64,000 nt of DNA from Burkholderiales bacterium (GCA_947474755.1 CANJJE010000005.1:114137-178136); one strand, 5' to 3'. Counted from the first letter of the stretch, positions 52,534 through 62,451 are shown. Notes: generated from the letters alone by a model not told the origin. Numbers and translations are program-made.

Positions 52534-53966
52534 GACGCCTGTTCATCATCGCCGGCGCTGAATGGCGCTACTGGCTGCGTTCACGCCTGGCCCTCAGTGG
52601 GGCCCTTCTGTTGGCCGGGCTGCTGATCGCAACCACGGTGCTGACCACGTTGCGCATGCAGGGCGAAGCAGCGGATCGTGCGCACCACCAAGCCGACGCC
52701 GAAGCGGCCTTCCTCTCGCAGCCTGCCCGCCATCCGCACCGCATGGTGCACTACGGCCACTATGTCTTCCGAACGCCAGCACCACTGGCCTTGTTCGACC
52801 CCGGGCTGGATCCGGTCACGGGCCAGTCGATCTTTCTCGAAGGACACCGCCAGAACACGGCGATGTTCGCGGCGTCCGGCGCCAGCGCCGATCTGGGCGG
52901 CTTCAGCTGGCTGAGCCCGGCAACGGTCTACCAGCTGTTCGCTCCGCTGCTGGTGATCCTGCTGGGGCATGGCCTGATCGCGCGCGAACGCGAGGCCGCG
53001 ACGCTGGCGACCCTGCTCGCCCAAGGCACGCCGGGCCGGGTGCTGCTGGCGGGCAAGGCACTAGCGCTGCTTTCCTTTGTGGTGTTGCTGCTGGTGCCGC
53101 TGGCGATCAGTGCCGGTCTGGCCGTCCGTGCGGGCGAGCAGGCGCTGGCTGCCTGGGCCTTGTTCGGCGCGTACGTGCTGTACCTGGTCATCTGGGCCGC
53201 GCTGGCTTTGCTGGCTTCTGCACTGCTGCGCCGTCGCTCGGCCGTGCTGGCGACCCTGGTGACGCTGTGGATCGCACTGAATCTGGTGCTACCTGCGGTG
53301 GCGGCCAGTTGGGCGTCGAATGCCGCCCCGATGGTGGGTAAGCTCGAGACCGACCTGGCGATGCTGTCCGACCTGCGCAAGCTGGGCGACGGCCACAACG
53401 CCAACGATCCGGCGTTCGCCCAGCTGCGCGCCGACCTCCTGGCCAAGCACGGAGTACAACGTGTCGAAGACCTGCCCGTGAACCTGCGCGGCGTTGTGGC
53501 ACAGGTCGGCGAGCAAAAGCTCACCGAGACGCTGAACCGCTACGCCCGCGTACAAGCGTCGGCAGAGGTCCGGCAGGCGGCGGTGCTTGCCAGCCACGGC
53601 TGGTTCACCCCGCTGCTCGCGGTGGCCGAGGCTTCACGCGCCGTGGCCGGCACCGATCTCGTGCACCACCACCGCTTCCTGCAGGAGGCCGAAGCGCTGC
53701 GCTACGCCTTCGTGCAGGGCCTGAACAAGGTACACGCCGAGAAGCTGGCCTACAGCGACGACGTCCGCCGCAGCGGCGATGCGTCGGCTGAGGAGCGTAC
53801 GCGCGTGGACTCCACAAACTGGCAGCTGCTGGAGCGCTTTCGTTTCGAGCCCGATGCGGCAGGCAACCGCATCGCCCGGGCGGGCCCGCAGTGGCTGATG
53901 TTGTGCGCTTGGTGCGTCATCCTGGTCGGCACTGGGTTCTGGGCTGGCGGAAGGCTCACGCCATGA
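52530..53966 (+). CDS. ABC-2 type permease, DUF3526-like
   Basis: N-terminal TM, large periplasmic insert, TM cluster LFAPLLVILLGHGLIAREREAATLATLLAQGTPGRVLLAGKALALL; overlaps upstream stop by 4 bp. Confidence 0.85.
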   Translation: MRRLFIIAGAEWRYWLRSRLALSGALLLAGLLIATTVLTTLRMQGEAADRAHHQADAEAAFLSQPARHPHRMVHYGHYVFRTPAPLALFDPGLDPVTGQSIFLEGHRQNTAMFAASGASADLGGFSWLSPATVYQLFAPLLVILLGHGLIAREREAATLATLLAQGTPGRVLLAGKALALLSFVVLLLVPLAISAGLAVRAGEQALAAWALFGAYVLYLVIWAALALLASALLRRRSAVLATLVTLWIALNLVLPAVAASWASNAAPMVGKLETDLAMLSDLRKLGDGHNANDPAFAQLRADLLAKHGVQRVEDLPVNLRGVVAQVGEQKLTETLNRYARVQASAEVRQAAVLASHGWFTPLLAVAEASRAVAGTDLVHHHRFLQEAEALRYAFVQGLNKVHAEKLAYSDDVRRSGDASAEERTRVDSTNWQLLERFRFEPDAAGNRIARAGPQWLMLCAWCVILVGTGFWAGGRLTP

Positions 53967-55249
53967 GTGCGCCGTCCGCTTCCGTAGGCACGTGGCCCGC
54001 TGTCCTCCGCGAGACCGCCTTCCTGGCCCGCGACCGGTCGGTGTGGGCCTGGTGGCTAGTCGTGCTGTGCCTGTCGGTGCTGGCCGTGTCGGCGGGGCTG
54101 TCAGAGATCCGGCAGCAGAAGGCCACGATCGAACGCCTGGTCGAAGCCGACCGCGCCGATCGCCTGAACGTCCTGAAGACGCAGAAGGACTGGGGCGGCG
54201 CCGCGTACTACAGCTTCCACCTTACCTTCGAACCGCCGTCGGACTTCGCATTCGCGGCGCTGGGTCGGCGCGATGACGTGGCGTGGAAACACCGCGTGAG
54301 GATGCTGGCGTTGGAAGGACAGATCCATGAGCGCGATGTCGGTCATCCCTTGCTGGCCCTGATCGGTCGATTCGACTTCGCCTTCCTCGCGGCCTTCGTG
54401 CTGCCGCTGGTGCTGATCGTGCTGCTGCACGACCTGCACGCCAGCGAGCGCGCGGCAGGGCGCCACGACCTCCTGGCGGCCACCGCCGGTCACCCGGCAA
54501 GGCTGTGGTGGCTACGCGCTGGACTGCGTGCCGGCGGCGTGTTGGTTTGTGCTGCACTACCTTTGCTGGTGGCCGCGGGCCTGAGTGGTAACGCCGCGCC
54601 GACGCTGCTGGCGGCCTGCGCGCTGCTGTTCGTCTACCTGCTGTTCTGGACTATGGTCTGCACGGCTCTTGCGGCCTGGCAGCAAACGGGCGAGGTGATC
54701 CTGGCCACGCTGGTGGCGCTGTGGATTCTGCTGGGTGTCGTGGCCCCGGCCGCCGGCCGCATGGCCATCGACCGTGCGGTGCCCGTGCCATCGGGTGCGG
54801 ACATCATCATGACCCAGCGCGAAGCAGTGAACGACGCCTGGGACCTGCCCAAGACCACCACGATGACGGCCTTCGTCGAACGCCATCCGCAGTGGGCGGC
54901 CTACACCGCTGTCGAACGCCCATTCGAGTGGAAGTGGTACTACGCATTCCAGCAAGTGGGTGACCAGAAGGCGCAGGCGCTGTCGAAGGCCTACACCGCG
55001 GGTCGCAAGGAGCGTGACCGGTTGGCTGGCTGGCTGGCCGTCATCGCACCGCCAGTGCTGCTGGAACGCTCTCTGCAGAAACTGGCGGGGACTGACCTGG
55101 GGACATTGCTGGCTTACGAGGCCAGGGTACGAACCTTTCATGCCTCATTGCGCGATTTCTACTACCCGCGGTTCTTTCTTGACAAGGCCTTCGAACCTCG
55201 CGAACTGGATGGCTTACCTCGCTTTGCTGCGCCAGCGGGCCGCAACTGA
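53963..55249 (+). CDS. ABC-2 type permease, DUF3526-like (second copy)
   Basis: FLAAFVLPLVLIVLLHDLHASERAAGRHDLLAATAGHPARLWWLRAGLRAGGVLV; overlaps upstream stop by 4 bp. Confidence 0.85.
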   Translation: MSAPSASVGTWPAVLRETAFLARDRSVWAWWLVVLCLSVLAVSAGLSEIRQQKATIERLVEADRADRLNVLKTQKDWGGAAYYSFHLTFEPPSDFAFAALGRRDDVAWKHRVRMLALEGQIHERDVGHPLLALIGRFDFAFLAAFVLPLVLIVLLHDLHASERAAGRHDLLAATAGHPARLWWLRAGLRAGGVLVCAALPLLVAAGLSGNAAPTLLAACALLFVYLLFWTMVCTALAAWQQTGEVILATLVALWILLGVVAPAAGRMAIDRAVPVPSGADIIMTQREAVNDAWDLPKTTTMTAFVERHPQWAAYTAVERPFEWKWYYAFQQVGDQKAQALSKAYTAGRKERDRLAGWLAVIAPPVLLERSLQKLAGTDLGTLLAYEARVRTFHASLRDFYYPRFFLDKAFEPRELDGLPRFAAPAGRN

Positions 55250-55415
55250 GCGCCGATGATGCCTGCCCCAAGGTTTGGGCAATTGGATGGCTTCGCATGA
55301 GGGTCGGGTTCGGTCGACCTCCCCGGAGGCTCTGGAGTCAAGGACCCGTCTTGCGCGATGGTAGACAAGCCACGCATTGGGCAGACGTCATGCTTAGCTG
55401 CGCTCGCGGCGAGAG

Positions 55416-55802
55416 TCATCTTGGTACGTGTGGGGATGTCGGCAGTGGCGCTGGCAGTCGCGCCAGGATCCCCTCGCGCAATCGCTCAGGCCGCGCCGTG
55501 CGGGTCATGAAACCATCGTCACTGGCCAGGTGTAAGGCTGCGCAGGCCAATACCTGTTCGGCGCTGGTCTCATCGGCCGGCAGGTCGCCGAAGAAGTAGG
55601 TGGTCTTGCCGGGAGCCTGCAGCGCCACGGTGCAGTGGCGGTGACAGCCGCTCATGCACTCCACGGGGCGGATGGCGAAAGCCAATTCGTCGCGCAGGGC
55701 GATGTTCTCGATGGCTTCGAGCAGCGCACGCCCAGGGCGTGGATGATCTCGCGGCAATTCGGCCGGGCGGCAGAGTACGCAAACAAGAATCTCAGTGGTC
55801 AT
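55416..55802 (-). CDS. DUF1636-family putative metal-binding protein
   Basis: MTTEILVCVLCRPAELPRDHPRPGRALLEAIENIALRDELAFAIRPVECMSGCHRHCTVALQAPGKTTYFFGDLPAD: conserved cysteines (CVLC, CMSGCHRHC). Confidence 0.75.
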   Translation of the reverse strand: MTTEILVCVLCRPAELPRDHPRPGRALLEAIENIALRDELAFAIRPVECMSGCHRHCTVALQAPGKTTYFFGDLPADETSAEQVLACAALHLASDDGFMTRTARPERLREGILARLPAPLPTSPHVPR

Positions 55803-56187
55803 AAACAACGCTCCATGTGTAATGGACGGGCAGCATCGAGCGCCAGAACCAGACGCGCCAGCCCGGTGTCGGAGATGCGAAGTGAACGGTGCACGATGCC
55901 GCTGTCATGCTGCTGGACAGGCCAACCGCAGCCTTTGAACAAGGCAACTTCGCCCGCTTGCAGGTCCATCGCCTGGGGTGCCTTGTCATCAGGTTGATCC
56001 ATCATCGAAGTGCCCATGGCGGGTGGCGCCTATTGCGTGCCAGGGCCTCGGTAAGTGCAGATCGGCCGCAGTTGCGCGGTGCGGATTTGCGCCACAGCGG
56101 GAAAGCTGGCGACGAGGCCGGGCAATGTCGCCAACCACATCCGCACTGCGCCCGATGCACACGACCGACAGCACAGTTCTGAGCCGG
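55799..56187 (-). pseudogene. DUF1826-family remnant (N-terminus missing, internal amber stop)
   Basis: Minus-strand LRPICTYRGPGTQ* APPAMGTSMMDQPDDKAPQAMDLQAGEVALFKGCGWPVQQHDSGIVHRSLRISDTGLARLVLALDAA; both pieces in one frame, broken by TAG where family pattern suggests Trp. Confidence 0.6.
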
Positions 56188-57201
56188 TCAAGCGGCTGCC
56201 GTGCCACGCTGCCATAACAGCCCGATGACAAAGGCGGCCCCGATGCTGGCGGTGACGATGCCCACGGGAAGCTCCTGCGGCGCCATGAGCACGCGCGCGA
56301 GCAAGTCGCTGCCCAGCAGCAGAAGCGCGCCCATCAAGGCGCAAGCGGGCACCAGCGCGGCGTGCAGCAAACCAGCCGAGCGGCGCATGAGGTGCGGCAC
56401 CATCAACCCTACGAAGCCGATGACGCCCGCCAAGGCCACGCAGCAGGCGGTGGCCAATGCGGTGACGATGAGCACCTCCCTGCGCAGGCGCTGTGGCGCA
56501 ACGCCCAGGCTATGCGCCACCTCGTCACCGGCCAGCAAGGCGTCCAGCGCGCGGTGTTTGGCTGCCACGAAGAGGGTCAGAGACAGGCAACCGGCCAAGG
56601 CCAGCGCCAGGTTGTCCCAGCGCGCCTGGCCCAGGCCACCCAGAGACCAGAAAAGGACCGAGTGCGCCGCACGCTGGTCGCCAGCAAACACCAGAACATG
56701 CGTCAAGGCACCGAACAGGAATGACATAGCCAGACCCGCCAGCACGATGGGCTCTGCTCCGTGCCCCGCGCTGCGCTGCGCCAGCAGCAGCACGCCACCG
56801 GCGGCCACCAGCCCACCAGCAAACGCCGCCACGGGAAGCGTCCAGACACCGAAGCGCTCACCCGTCAGCGAAATCACCGCCACCGCACCGGCAGCAGCCC
56901 CAGAAGACAACCCGAACAGAAACGGGTCGGCCAAGTCATTGCGCGTAGCCGTTTGCAACAGTGCGCCAGACATCGCCAGAGTGGCGCCCACCAGCACTGC
57001 CAGCAGCACACGAGGCAGGCGTAAGTCGACCACGATGGCGCGGGTGGCGGCTTCGGCCACGTTCAAGGTGGCATCGCCAGGTGACATCAGGCTGGCCCAC
57101 ACGCTGCCCGCCGCAATGTGCGTGCCGCCCAGGCTGAGACCCAGCACCAGAAACAACGGCAGGCCTGCCGTCAACGTGGCATGAACGTGCCAGGGCTTCA
57201 T
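56188..57201 (-). CDS. FecCD/BtuC-family metal-complex ABC permease
   Basis: VDLRLPRVLLAVLVGATLAMSGALLQTATRNDLADPFLFGLSSGAAAGAV...GVIGFVGLMVPHLMRR. Confidence 0.93.
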   Translation of the reverse strand: MKPWHVHATLTAGLPLFLVLGLSLGGTHIAAGSVWASLMSPGDATLNVAEAATRAIVVDLRLPRVLLAVLVGATLAMSGALLQTATRNDLADPFLFGLSSGAAAGAVAVISLTGERFGVWTLPVAAFAGGLVAAGGVLLLAQRSAGHGAEPIVLAGLAMSFLFGALTHVLVFAGDQRAAHSVLFWSLGGLGQARWDNLALALAGCLSLTLFVAAKHRALDALLAGDEVAHSLGVAPQRLRREVLIVTALATACCVALAGVIGFVGLMVPHLMRRSAGLLHAALVPACALMGALLLLGSDLLARVLMAPQELPVGIVTASIGAAFVIGLLWQRGTAAA

Positions 57202-58172
57202 GGCGCAAGCGCGTTCAAGGCGCGGGACAGCTTCTCAACGGCATCAATGTTGGCTGGGCCGGGTGTGAGCTCGGCATAACGCATGGCGATGAAGCGCTGG
57301 TGCTTCACGGCACTGGTGTGGCGCATGGCTGGGTGTGCCTGCAAGGTGGCCATCAAGCGGCTCGGGCCTGCGCCGTCCTGGTAGTCCAGCAGGATCAAGA
57401 ACTGGGGGTCGCGCGCGGCCACTGCCTCCCACGAACTGTGGGCCCAGCTGGTCCGCATGTCGTCCATGATGTTTCGGCCGCCCGCTGCTTCGATCACTGC
57501 CGTGGCCATGGCTGCAGCACCGGCGGTAAAGGGTTTGTCTTCGCCAGAGTCGTAGACGAATACCCGCAGAGGTGTGACGTTCGGTGATGCCACCGCGGTG
57601 GGACTCTGCACCAAGGCCTGCAAACGCTGGCGCCACTGCGTCACCAGGGCCTCGGCGCGCAGGCGCTGGCCGAACACGGTGCCCAGGCGCAGCATGTCGT
57701 TGTAGAGCAGGTCCATAGTGGCGCGAGGGCGCTGTTGCCCGGTGTGGACACAACTCTCAGTCAACACCAGCGTAGGGATGCCATGCCGTGCCAGCGTGGC
57801 GGGCGTCACGTCACTACCGGGCTTCATGCCGTAGTACCAGCCGGCGAAGAACAGGTCTGGGCGCGCTGCCAACAGGTTTTCAAGCGTGGGGTACTTGGGT
57901 GCCAGCTCAGGAATGGCACCCAGCGCGGCTTTGAAGCTGGCATCGGTCTTGTACCAACCGGTGATGCCCGTGACGCCTGCAATCTGCGCCTGCAGGCCCA
58001 GCGCCAGGGCCATCTCGGTCATGTTCAAGTCGTGGATCACCGCGCGCTGCGGCGGCGCGGTGATGCGCAGCGGCGTGCCGCAGTTGTCCACCGTGACAGG
58101 AAATGCGTGAACGCCGCAGACCATGCTGATGCCGAGCAGGAGCAGTCCGCACCCGTTCACGAGGCGTGTCAT
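57198..58172 (-). CDS. FecB/BtuF-like ABC substrate-binding protein
   Basis: Signal peptide, VTVDNCGTPLRITAPPQRAVIHDLNMTEMALALGLQAQIAGVTGITGWYKTDASFKAALGAIPELAPKYPTLENLLAARPDLFFAG. Confidence 0.9.
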   Translation of the reverse strand: MTRLVNGCGLLLLGISMVCGVHAFPVTVDNCGTPLRITAPPQRAVIHDLNMTEMALALGLQAQIAGVTGITGWYKTDASFKAALGAIPELAPKYPTLENLLAARPDLFFAGWYYGMKPGSDVTPATLARHGIPTLVLTESCVHTGQQRPRATMDLLYNDMLRLGTVFGQRLRAEALVTQWRQRLQALVQSPTAVASPNVTPLRVFVYDSGEDKPFTAGAAAMATAVIEAAGGRNIMDDMRTSWAHSSWEAVAARDPQFLILLDYQDGAGPSRLMATLQAHPAMRHTSAVKHQRFIAMRYAELTPGPANIDAVEKLSRALNALAP

Positions 58173-58960
58173 GCAGCCAGCTTCTCGAAGACCCACAGAT
58201 CGCGTTGCTCCTGCGGGTGTCGGGTGCGCACCAGGGCCATGCCGAAGACCCGCGCCACCAGGGGTGCCGTCATGGTTTCTTCCGGAGAACCTTGCCCCAC
58301 CACGCGGCCACCGCTCACCACCACCACGCGGTCGGCAAAGCCCGCCACCAGCGACAACTCATGCAGGGCCGCCACCACTGTGATGCCGAGGCCTCGCACC
58401 AGATCCAGCAGTTCGACACGGGCACGCAGGTCCAGGTGGTTGGTGGGTTCATCCAGCACCAGCAGCGCTGGCTCCTGCGCCAGCGCCCTCGCCAGGTGGG
58501 CACGCTGGCGCTCGCCACCCGACAGCGTGTGCAGCCCCCGCTGCGCGGCGCCTTGCAAACCGCACAGCTGCAACGCATGGGCCACCACTTCGCGGTGGTG
58601 CGCGCTGGCGCAGCGTCCCTGGTGAGGCACGCGGCCCAGGCCCACGTAGTCGTGCACACGCAGGCGCAGATCGGCGTGTTCGGTCTGGCCTACGGTGGCC
58701 ACCTGGTGCAGGTGGGGCTGCACACTGGGAGGTGCGCCAAGTTGAGCGTGCCCTGGCAACTGACCCACCTGGACACGGCCCGCTGTGTGCCGCAAGCGAC
58801 CGCTGATGAGACCCAGCAAGCTGCTCTTGCCCGCGCCATTGGGCCCGATCACGGCGCATCGTTCACCCGCACCCACGGCCATGTTGATGCCATCCAGCAG
58901 CACCACACCCTGCGCGGTTTGAAGGCTGACACCCTCCATCTGAACCGATGCGCAACCCAT
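58169..58960 (-). CDS. FecE/BtuD-like ABC ATPase
   Basis: CAVIGPNGAGKSSLLGLISGRLRHTAG, LHTLSGGERQRAHLARALAQEPALLVLDEPTNHLDLRARVELLDLV. Confidence 0.93.
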   Translation of the reverse strand: MGCASVQMEGVSLQTAQGVVLLDGINMAVGAGERCAVIGPNGAGKSSLLGLISGRLRHTAGRVQVGQLPGHAQLGAPPSVQPHLHQVATVGQTEHADLRLRVHDYVGLGRVPHQGRCASAHHREVVAHALQLCGLQGAAQRGLHTLSGGERQRAHLARALAQEPALLVLDEPTNHLDLRARVELLDLVRGLGITVVAALHELSLVAGFADRVVVVSGGRVVGQGSPEETMTAPLVARVFGMALVRTRHPQEQRDLWVFEKLAA

Positions 58961-58968
58961 GCCGCGCC

Positions 58969-61239
58969 TCAGAACTGCAAATTGAGTGACAGCTCCACGG
59001 TGCGCGGCGCGCCCAGCAGGATCTGATCCGGGTAGAACGGGTCGCTCCACAAGGCATAGCTGCGATCGGTGAGGTTGCGCACGCGCAGGCTCAGTCGCGT
59101 GCGGGGCTGCAGATCCACCGCGACGGCAGCATCAGCCACGGTGTAGGCAGCCAACTTCACGGTGTTGGCGTCGCTGTGGAATCGCTCGCCGACCCGGCGC
59201 ACGGAGCCCGACAGTTCCGTCGGCCAGTCGCCGCCCCAACGGTAGGTAACGCCGGCATTCGTCACCAGCTTGGGTGCGTTGGGCGGTCTGTTGCCACTGA
59301 GTGAGCCGCTGGTGGTGCTGTAGTCCTCATAACGGGTACGGTTGAGCGCCACGTTGCCCCACACGTACCAGCCGTGCGCCGCGCGCCATGACGCCGAGAG
59401 TTCGGCCCCGTGTGACGCTTGCTTGCCCGCCAGCGCCAGCGCCTGGCCTCCCTGTGCTGCGTAGACGTTGCGGCGCACGGTGTCGTAAAGCGCCAGCGTC
59501 CATTCACCACGCTGTGACCAGAAGCTTTGCTTCACACCCACTTCCACGGTGCGCGTACGCGTCAGGTCCAGGGGCTGGTTGGCGCGCAGCAAGAACAGGT
59601 TGTTCGCAGCCACGTCGGCAGCCGTGGCGTACTGGCCATAGAGCGTGAGATCTGGCGTCAGGTCCCAGGTCAGACCCAGCCGACCAGTCGTTGGTCGCCA
59701 CGTTTTGCCGAACGGGAAGCCCGGGCGTTGAACACCGGCGGCGTTGGCCGAACTGCGGTCCAGTTCGATCGACTCGTGACGCAAGCCCGCGATGATCGCC
59801 ACGCCCGGGCTCACGACCAGACGGTCTTCAACAGCCAGCGCCACGTTGGTGATGTCGGAGGTTTGCCGCTGTTTTGTAAGCAGGCCGTAGGTGCCACGCT
59901 GCGGGGCCACCAGACTCACGCTGTCGCCAGGGAAATTGGCCGCACCGGGCCGCTCAAACTGCGTGTCGGCCCACTCCAGCGCTACAACCAAGCGGTTGCG
60001 CAAACCGCCAATGGGCGCGTCCCATTGCAGTTCGCTCTTGTTGCCCACTGTGGTCTGATCATGGGCCACGTAGAAGCGCTCACGGTCCACCAGACCGGTG
60101 CCAGCATTGAAAGCCGTCACTTCGTTGTTGAACCACTCGCGATCAGCGCTGAAACGGTAGAACTGGGTGCGCAAGGTCAAGTCCGTGCTGACCTGCCAAT
60201 CGGCGCCCAGGCGCAGCCAGCGTTCTTCTGCTTCGTTGCGGTTGTCCAGCACGTTGTAGTTGGTGCGACGCGTTCGGCGATCGATGGTCACCGCGCCCAG
60301 GTCGCTGCCGTTGAAGCCCGACACGTACGTGCCCGACACCACGCCCGATTTGCCTTGCACGCCTGGCGCCGCGACCGACACCAGCGGCGTACCCCAGTAC
60401 GCGCTGCTGTCGTCTTCCTTGAACTCGACCGCACCAAACAGTTTCAAGCCTGGCTGGGCGTACCAGTCCAAGCCTCCTGACAGATGCCAGTTTTCATGGC
60501 GCGTGTCTTTGATGAAACCATTGCCAGCCGAGCGGTTGAGGTCGATGCGGTAGTCCAGGCTTTCCACTGCCGTGGTGCCACCCGAGCCAAAGCCGCTGCG
60601 CACGGCACCGTACGAGCCTGTGGAAAGATTCAGTTCGTGCTGCGGCTTGCCGCGTTGCGGTTGCCGCGTCACGAAGTTCACCGCACCGCCAGAAGCCCCT
60701 TCACCGGACATCAGCGAGGCGGGGCCTTTCAGGAACTCGATGCGCTCGAGGTTGCCCACGTCCATCACACGCGAGGTCATGTTGGGCGGCCCGATCTTCA
60801 GGCCGTTGTACAGCGTGTTGATCTGACTGTTGGCAAAGCCACGCATCGAGAAGTTGGCCGGCTCGGCAGGGAAGTCACCTGCCGTCACCCCCGTGGCTGC
60901 GAGGGCCGCCTCAGTGACACTGCGCGCACCTCGCTCGCGCAGCAGGCTCTGGGAAAGCACTTCGATCGACGCAGGCGTTTCCCGCAGGGTCAGGCCCAGG
61001 CGAGAGGCCGAACCCGACGGCTGCTGCAACGCGGGTTGCTCGCGCTCGCCGACGATGGTCACCCGCGGCAACGCGGTCTGGCTCGGCTCGGCAGCTTGGG
61101 CGGGTTGGGCCAGCACTTGGCCGCTGTGGATCAACACAGCCAGCGACGCAATCCACCTCGCGGTCTGCAGTTGTGAAGTCATGGGGACTGTCTGGAGTTG
61201 TGAAGTCATGGGGACTGGTTTGCGAGTGAGCTTTGACAT
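58969..61239 (-). CDS. TonB-dependent siderophore-type receptor (FhuA-like); start ambiguous (61239, 61209 or 61182)
   Basis: LGLTLRETPASIEVLSQSLLRERGARSVTEAALAATGVTAGDFPAEPANFSMRGFANSQINTLYNGLKIGPPNMTSRVMDVGNLERIEFLKGPASLMSGEGASGGAVNFVTRQPQ; terminal VELSLNLQF. Confidence 0.93.
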   Translation of the reverse strand: MSKLTRKPVPMTSQLQTVPMTSQLQTARWIASLAVLIHSGQVLAQPAQAAEPSQTALPRVTIVGEREQPALQQPSGSASRLGLTLRETPASIEVLSQSLLRERGARSVTEAALAATGVTAGDFPAEPANFSMRGFANSQINTLYNGLKIGPPNMTSRVMDVGNLERIEFLKGPASLMSGEGASGGAVNFVTRQPQRGKPQHELNLSTGSYGAVRSGFGSGGTTAVESLDYRIDLNRSAGNGFIKDTRHENWHLSGGLDWYAQPGLKLFGAVEFKEDDSSAYWGTPLVSVAAPGVQGKSGVVSGTYVSGFNGSDLGAVTIDRRTRRTNYNVLDNRNEAEERWLRLGADWQVSTDLTLRTQFYRFSADREWFNNEVTAFNAGTGLVDRERFYVAHDQTTVGNKSELQWDAPIGGLRNRLVVALEWADTQFERPGAANFPGDSVSLVAPQRGTYGLLTKQRQTSDITNVALAVEDRLVVSPGVAIIAGLRHESIELDRSSANAAGVQRPGFPFGKTWRPTTGRLGLTWDLTPDLTLYGQYATAADVAANNLFLLRANQPLDLTRTRTVEVGVKQSFWSQRGEWTLALYDTVRRNVYAAQGGQALALAGKQASHGAELSASWRAAHGWYVWGNVALNRTRYEDYSTTSGSLSGNRPPNAPKLVTNAGVTYRWGGDWPTELSGSVRRVGERFHSDANTVKLAAYTVADAAVAVDLQPRTRLSLRVRNLTDRSYALWSDPFYPDQILLGAPRTVELSLNLQF
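61169..61217 (-). repeat. Tandem duplication of the translation-start region of the TonB receptor
   Basis: AGTTGTGAAGTCATGGGGACTG at 61169-61190 and 61196-61217 (period 27 nt) encodes MTSQLQTVP/MTSQLQTAR. Confidence 0.85.
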
Positions 61240-61243
61240 GGCT

Positions 61244-62239
61244 TCAGCGCTGCGGCGCCTGCCGAACACCGGCTACGCATTGCGCCAATCCATCCAGCAA
61301 CACGTCCTTTGGCATGACGCGGCCGATGAAGACCATCTTGGATTCGCGCTTTTCGCTCCGCTTCCAGGCCGCGCCCGGCTCCGAGGCCATCAGCATGTGC
61401 ACACCCTGGTAGACGACACGCCTGTCGATGCCCTTGATGTTGAGCACACCCTTGTAGCGCATCAGCTTCGCGCCATAGATCTGCACGATGGAGCCAAGAA
61501 AGGCCTCGACACGTTTCAAGTCCAGCGGCTTGCTCTCGCGGAATACGAACGACGTGACGTCATCGTCATGCTCGTGGTCGACGTCAGTCAGGAAGTCGGG
61601 GTCGATCTCGAGAATGGTGTTCAGGTCGAAGCCCCGGATGTCCAGCAAGTCGTCGATCGAGGCGACGCCATGCTTCGCCTCGCCGATCCTGGCGCGCGGG
61701 TTCATCTTCACCAGACGCTGACGCAACTCGTCCACGTTGTGGGGTTGCACCACGTCGGTCTTGGTGATGAGAATGCGGTCGGCAAAGCCGACTTGCTCCT
61801 GCGCTTCGTGGTGCTCATCGAGTTGCGCGGGCGCATGCTTGGCATCGACCATGGTGACGATGGCGTCCAGCAGGTACTGCCGGCCGATCTCGTCTTCAAC
61901 GAAGAAGGTCTGCGCCACTGGCGCCGGGTCGGCCAGCCCGGTGGTCTCGATGATCACCCGGTCGAAGTGAAGCGTGCCGGCGGTCTTCTTGGCGTGCAAC
62001 TCACCCAGTATGCGCACCAGGTCGCCGCGCACGGTGCAGCAGATGCAGCCGTTGTTCATCTCGATGATCTGCTCGTCGCGGTCTTGCACCAGCAGTTCGT
62101 TGTCGATGCCGGCCTCGCCGAACTCGTTCTCGATGACGGCGATGCGATGACCGTGCTGTTCCTTCAGGATGCGGTTGAGCAGCGTGGTCTTGCCGCTGCC
62201 CAGGAAGCCGGTGAGGATAGTGACGGGGATTGGGTTCAT
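61244..62239 (-). CDS. CobW/COG0523-family GTP-binding metallochaperone
   Basis: [25 protein letters not shown] (Walker A), [14 protein letters not shown] (CxCC), ITKTD, HEHDDD. Confidence 0.94.
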   Translation of the reverse strand: MNPIPVTILTGFLGSGKTTLLNRILKEQHGHRIAVIENEFGEAGIDNELLVQDRDEQIIEMNNGCICCTVRGDLVRILGELHAKKTAGTLHFDRVIIETTGLADPAPVAQTFFVEDEIGRQYLLDAIVTMVDAKHAPAQLDEHHEAQEQVGFADRILITKTDVVQPHNVDELRQRLVKMNPRARIGEAKHGVASIDDLLDIRGFDLNTILEIDPDFLTDVDHEHDDDVTSFVFRESKPLDLKRVEAFLGSIVQIYGAKLMRYKGVLNIKGIDRRVVYQGVHMLMASEPGAAWKRSEKRESKMVFIGRVMPKDVLLDGLAQCVAGVRQAPQR

Positions 62240-62451
62240 GGTCAGGTTCCTGTCGAAGTTCATGTCAGGGCGCGGCGCACCCGTTCAAACCATTGCTGCA
62301 CATGCAGCCGATGCGCGTCGCCATGGAGCCGTGCGAATCGCCGCGACTCTTCATGGCTCGCGGTGCGCCGCGCTGCCAGCTGCTACTCGGCGCAGGCGCG
62401 GGTTGGTCATGGCGGCTGCGATCGATACACACATCGGATGCGCTCTAGATC

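Noticed and set aside
56201-57184. 327-aa + ORF
   Set aside because: Antisense to FecCD permease; Arg/Ser/Ala-rich shadow translation
58940-61300. Cobalamin riboswitch for the BtuB-like receptor
   Set aside because: No intergenic space (receptor start abuts cobW stop) and no B12-box-like sequence seen
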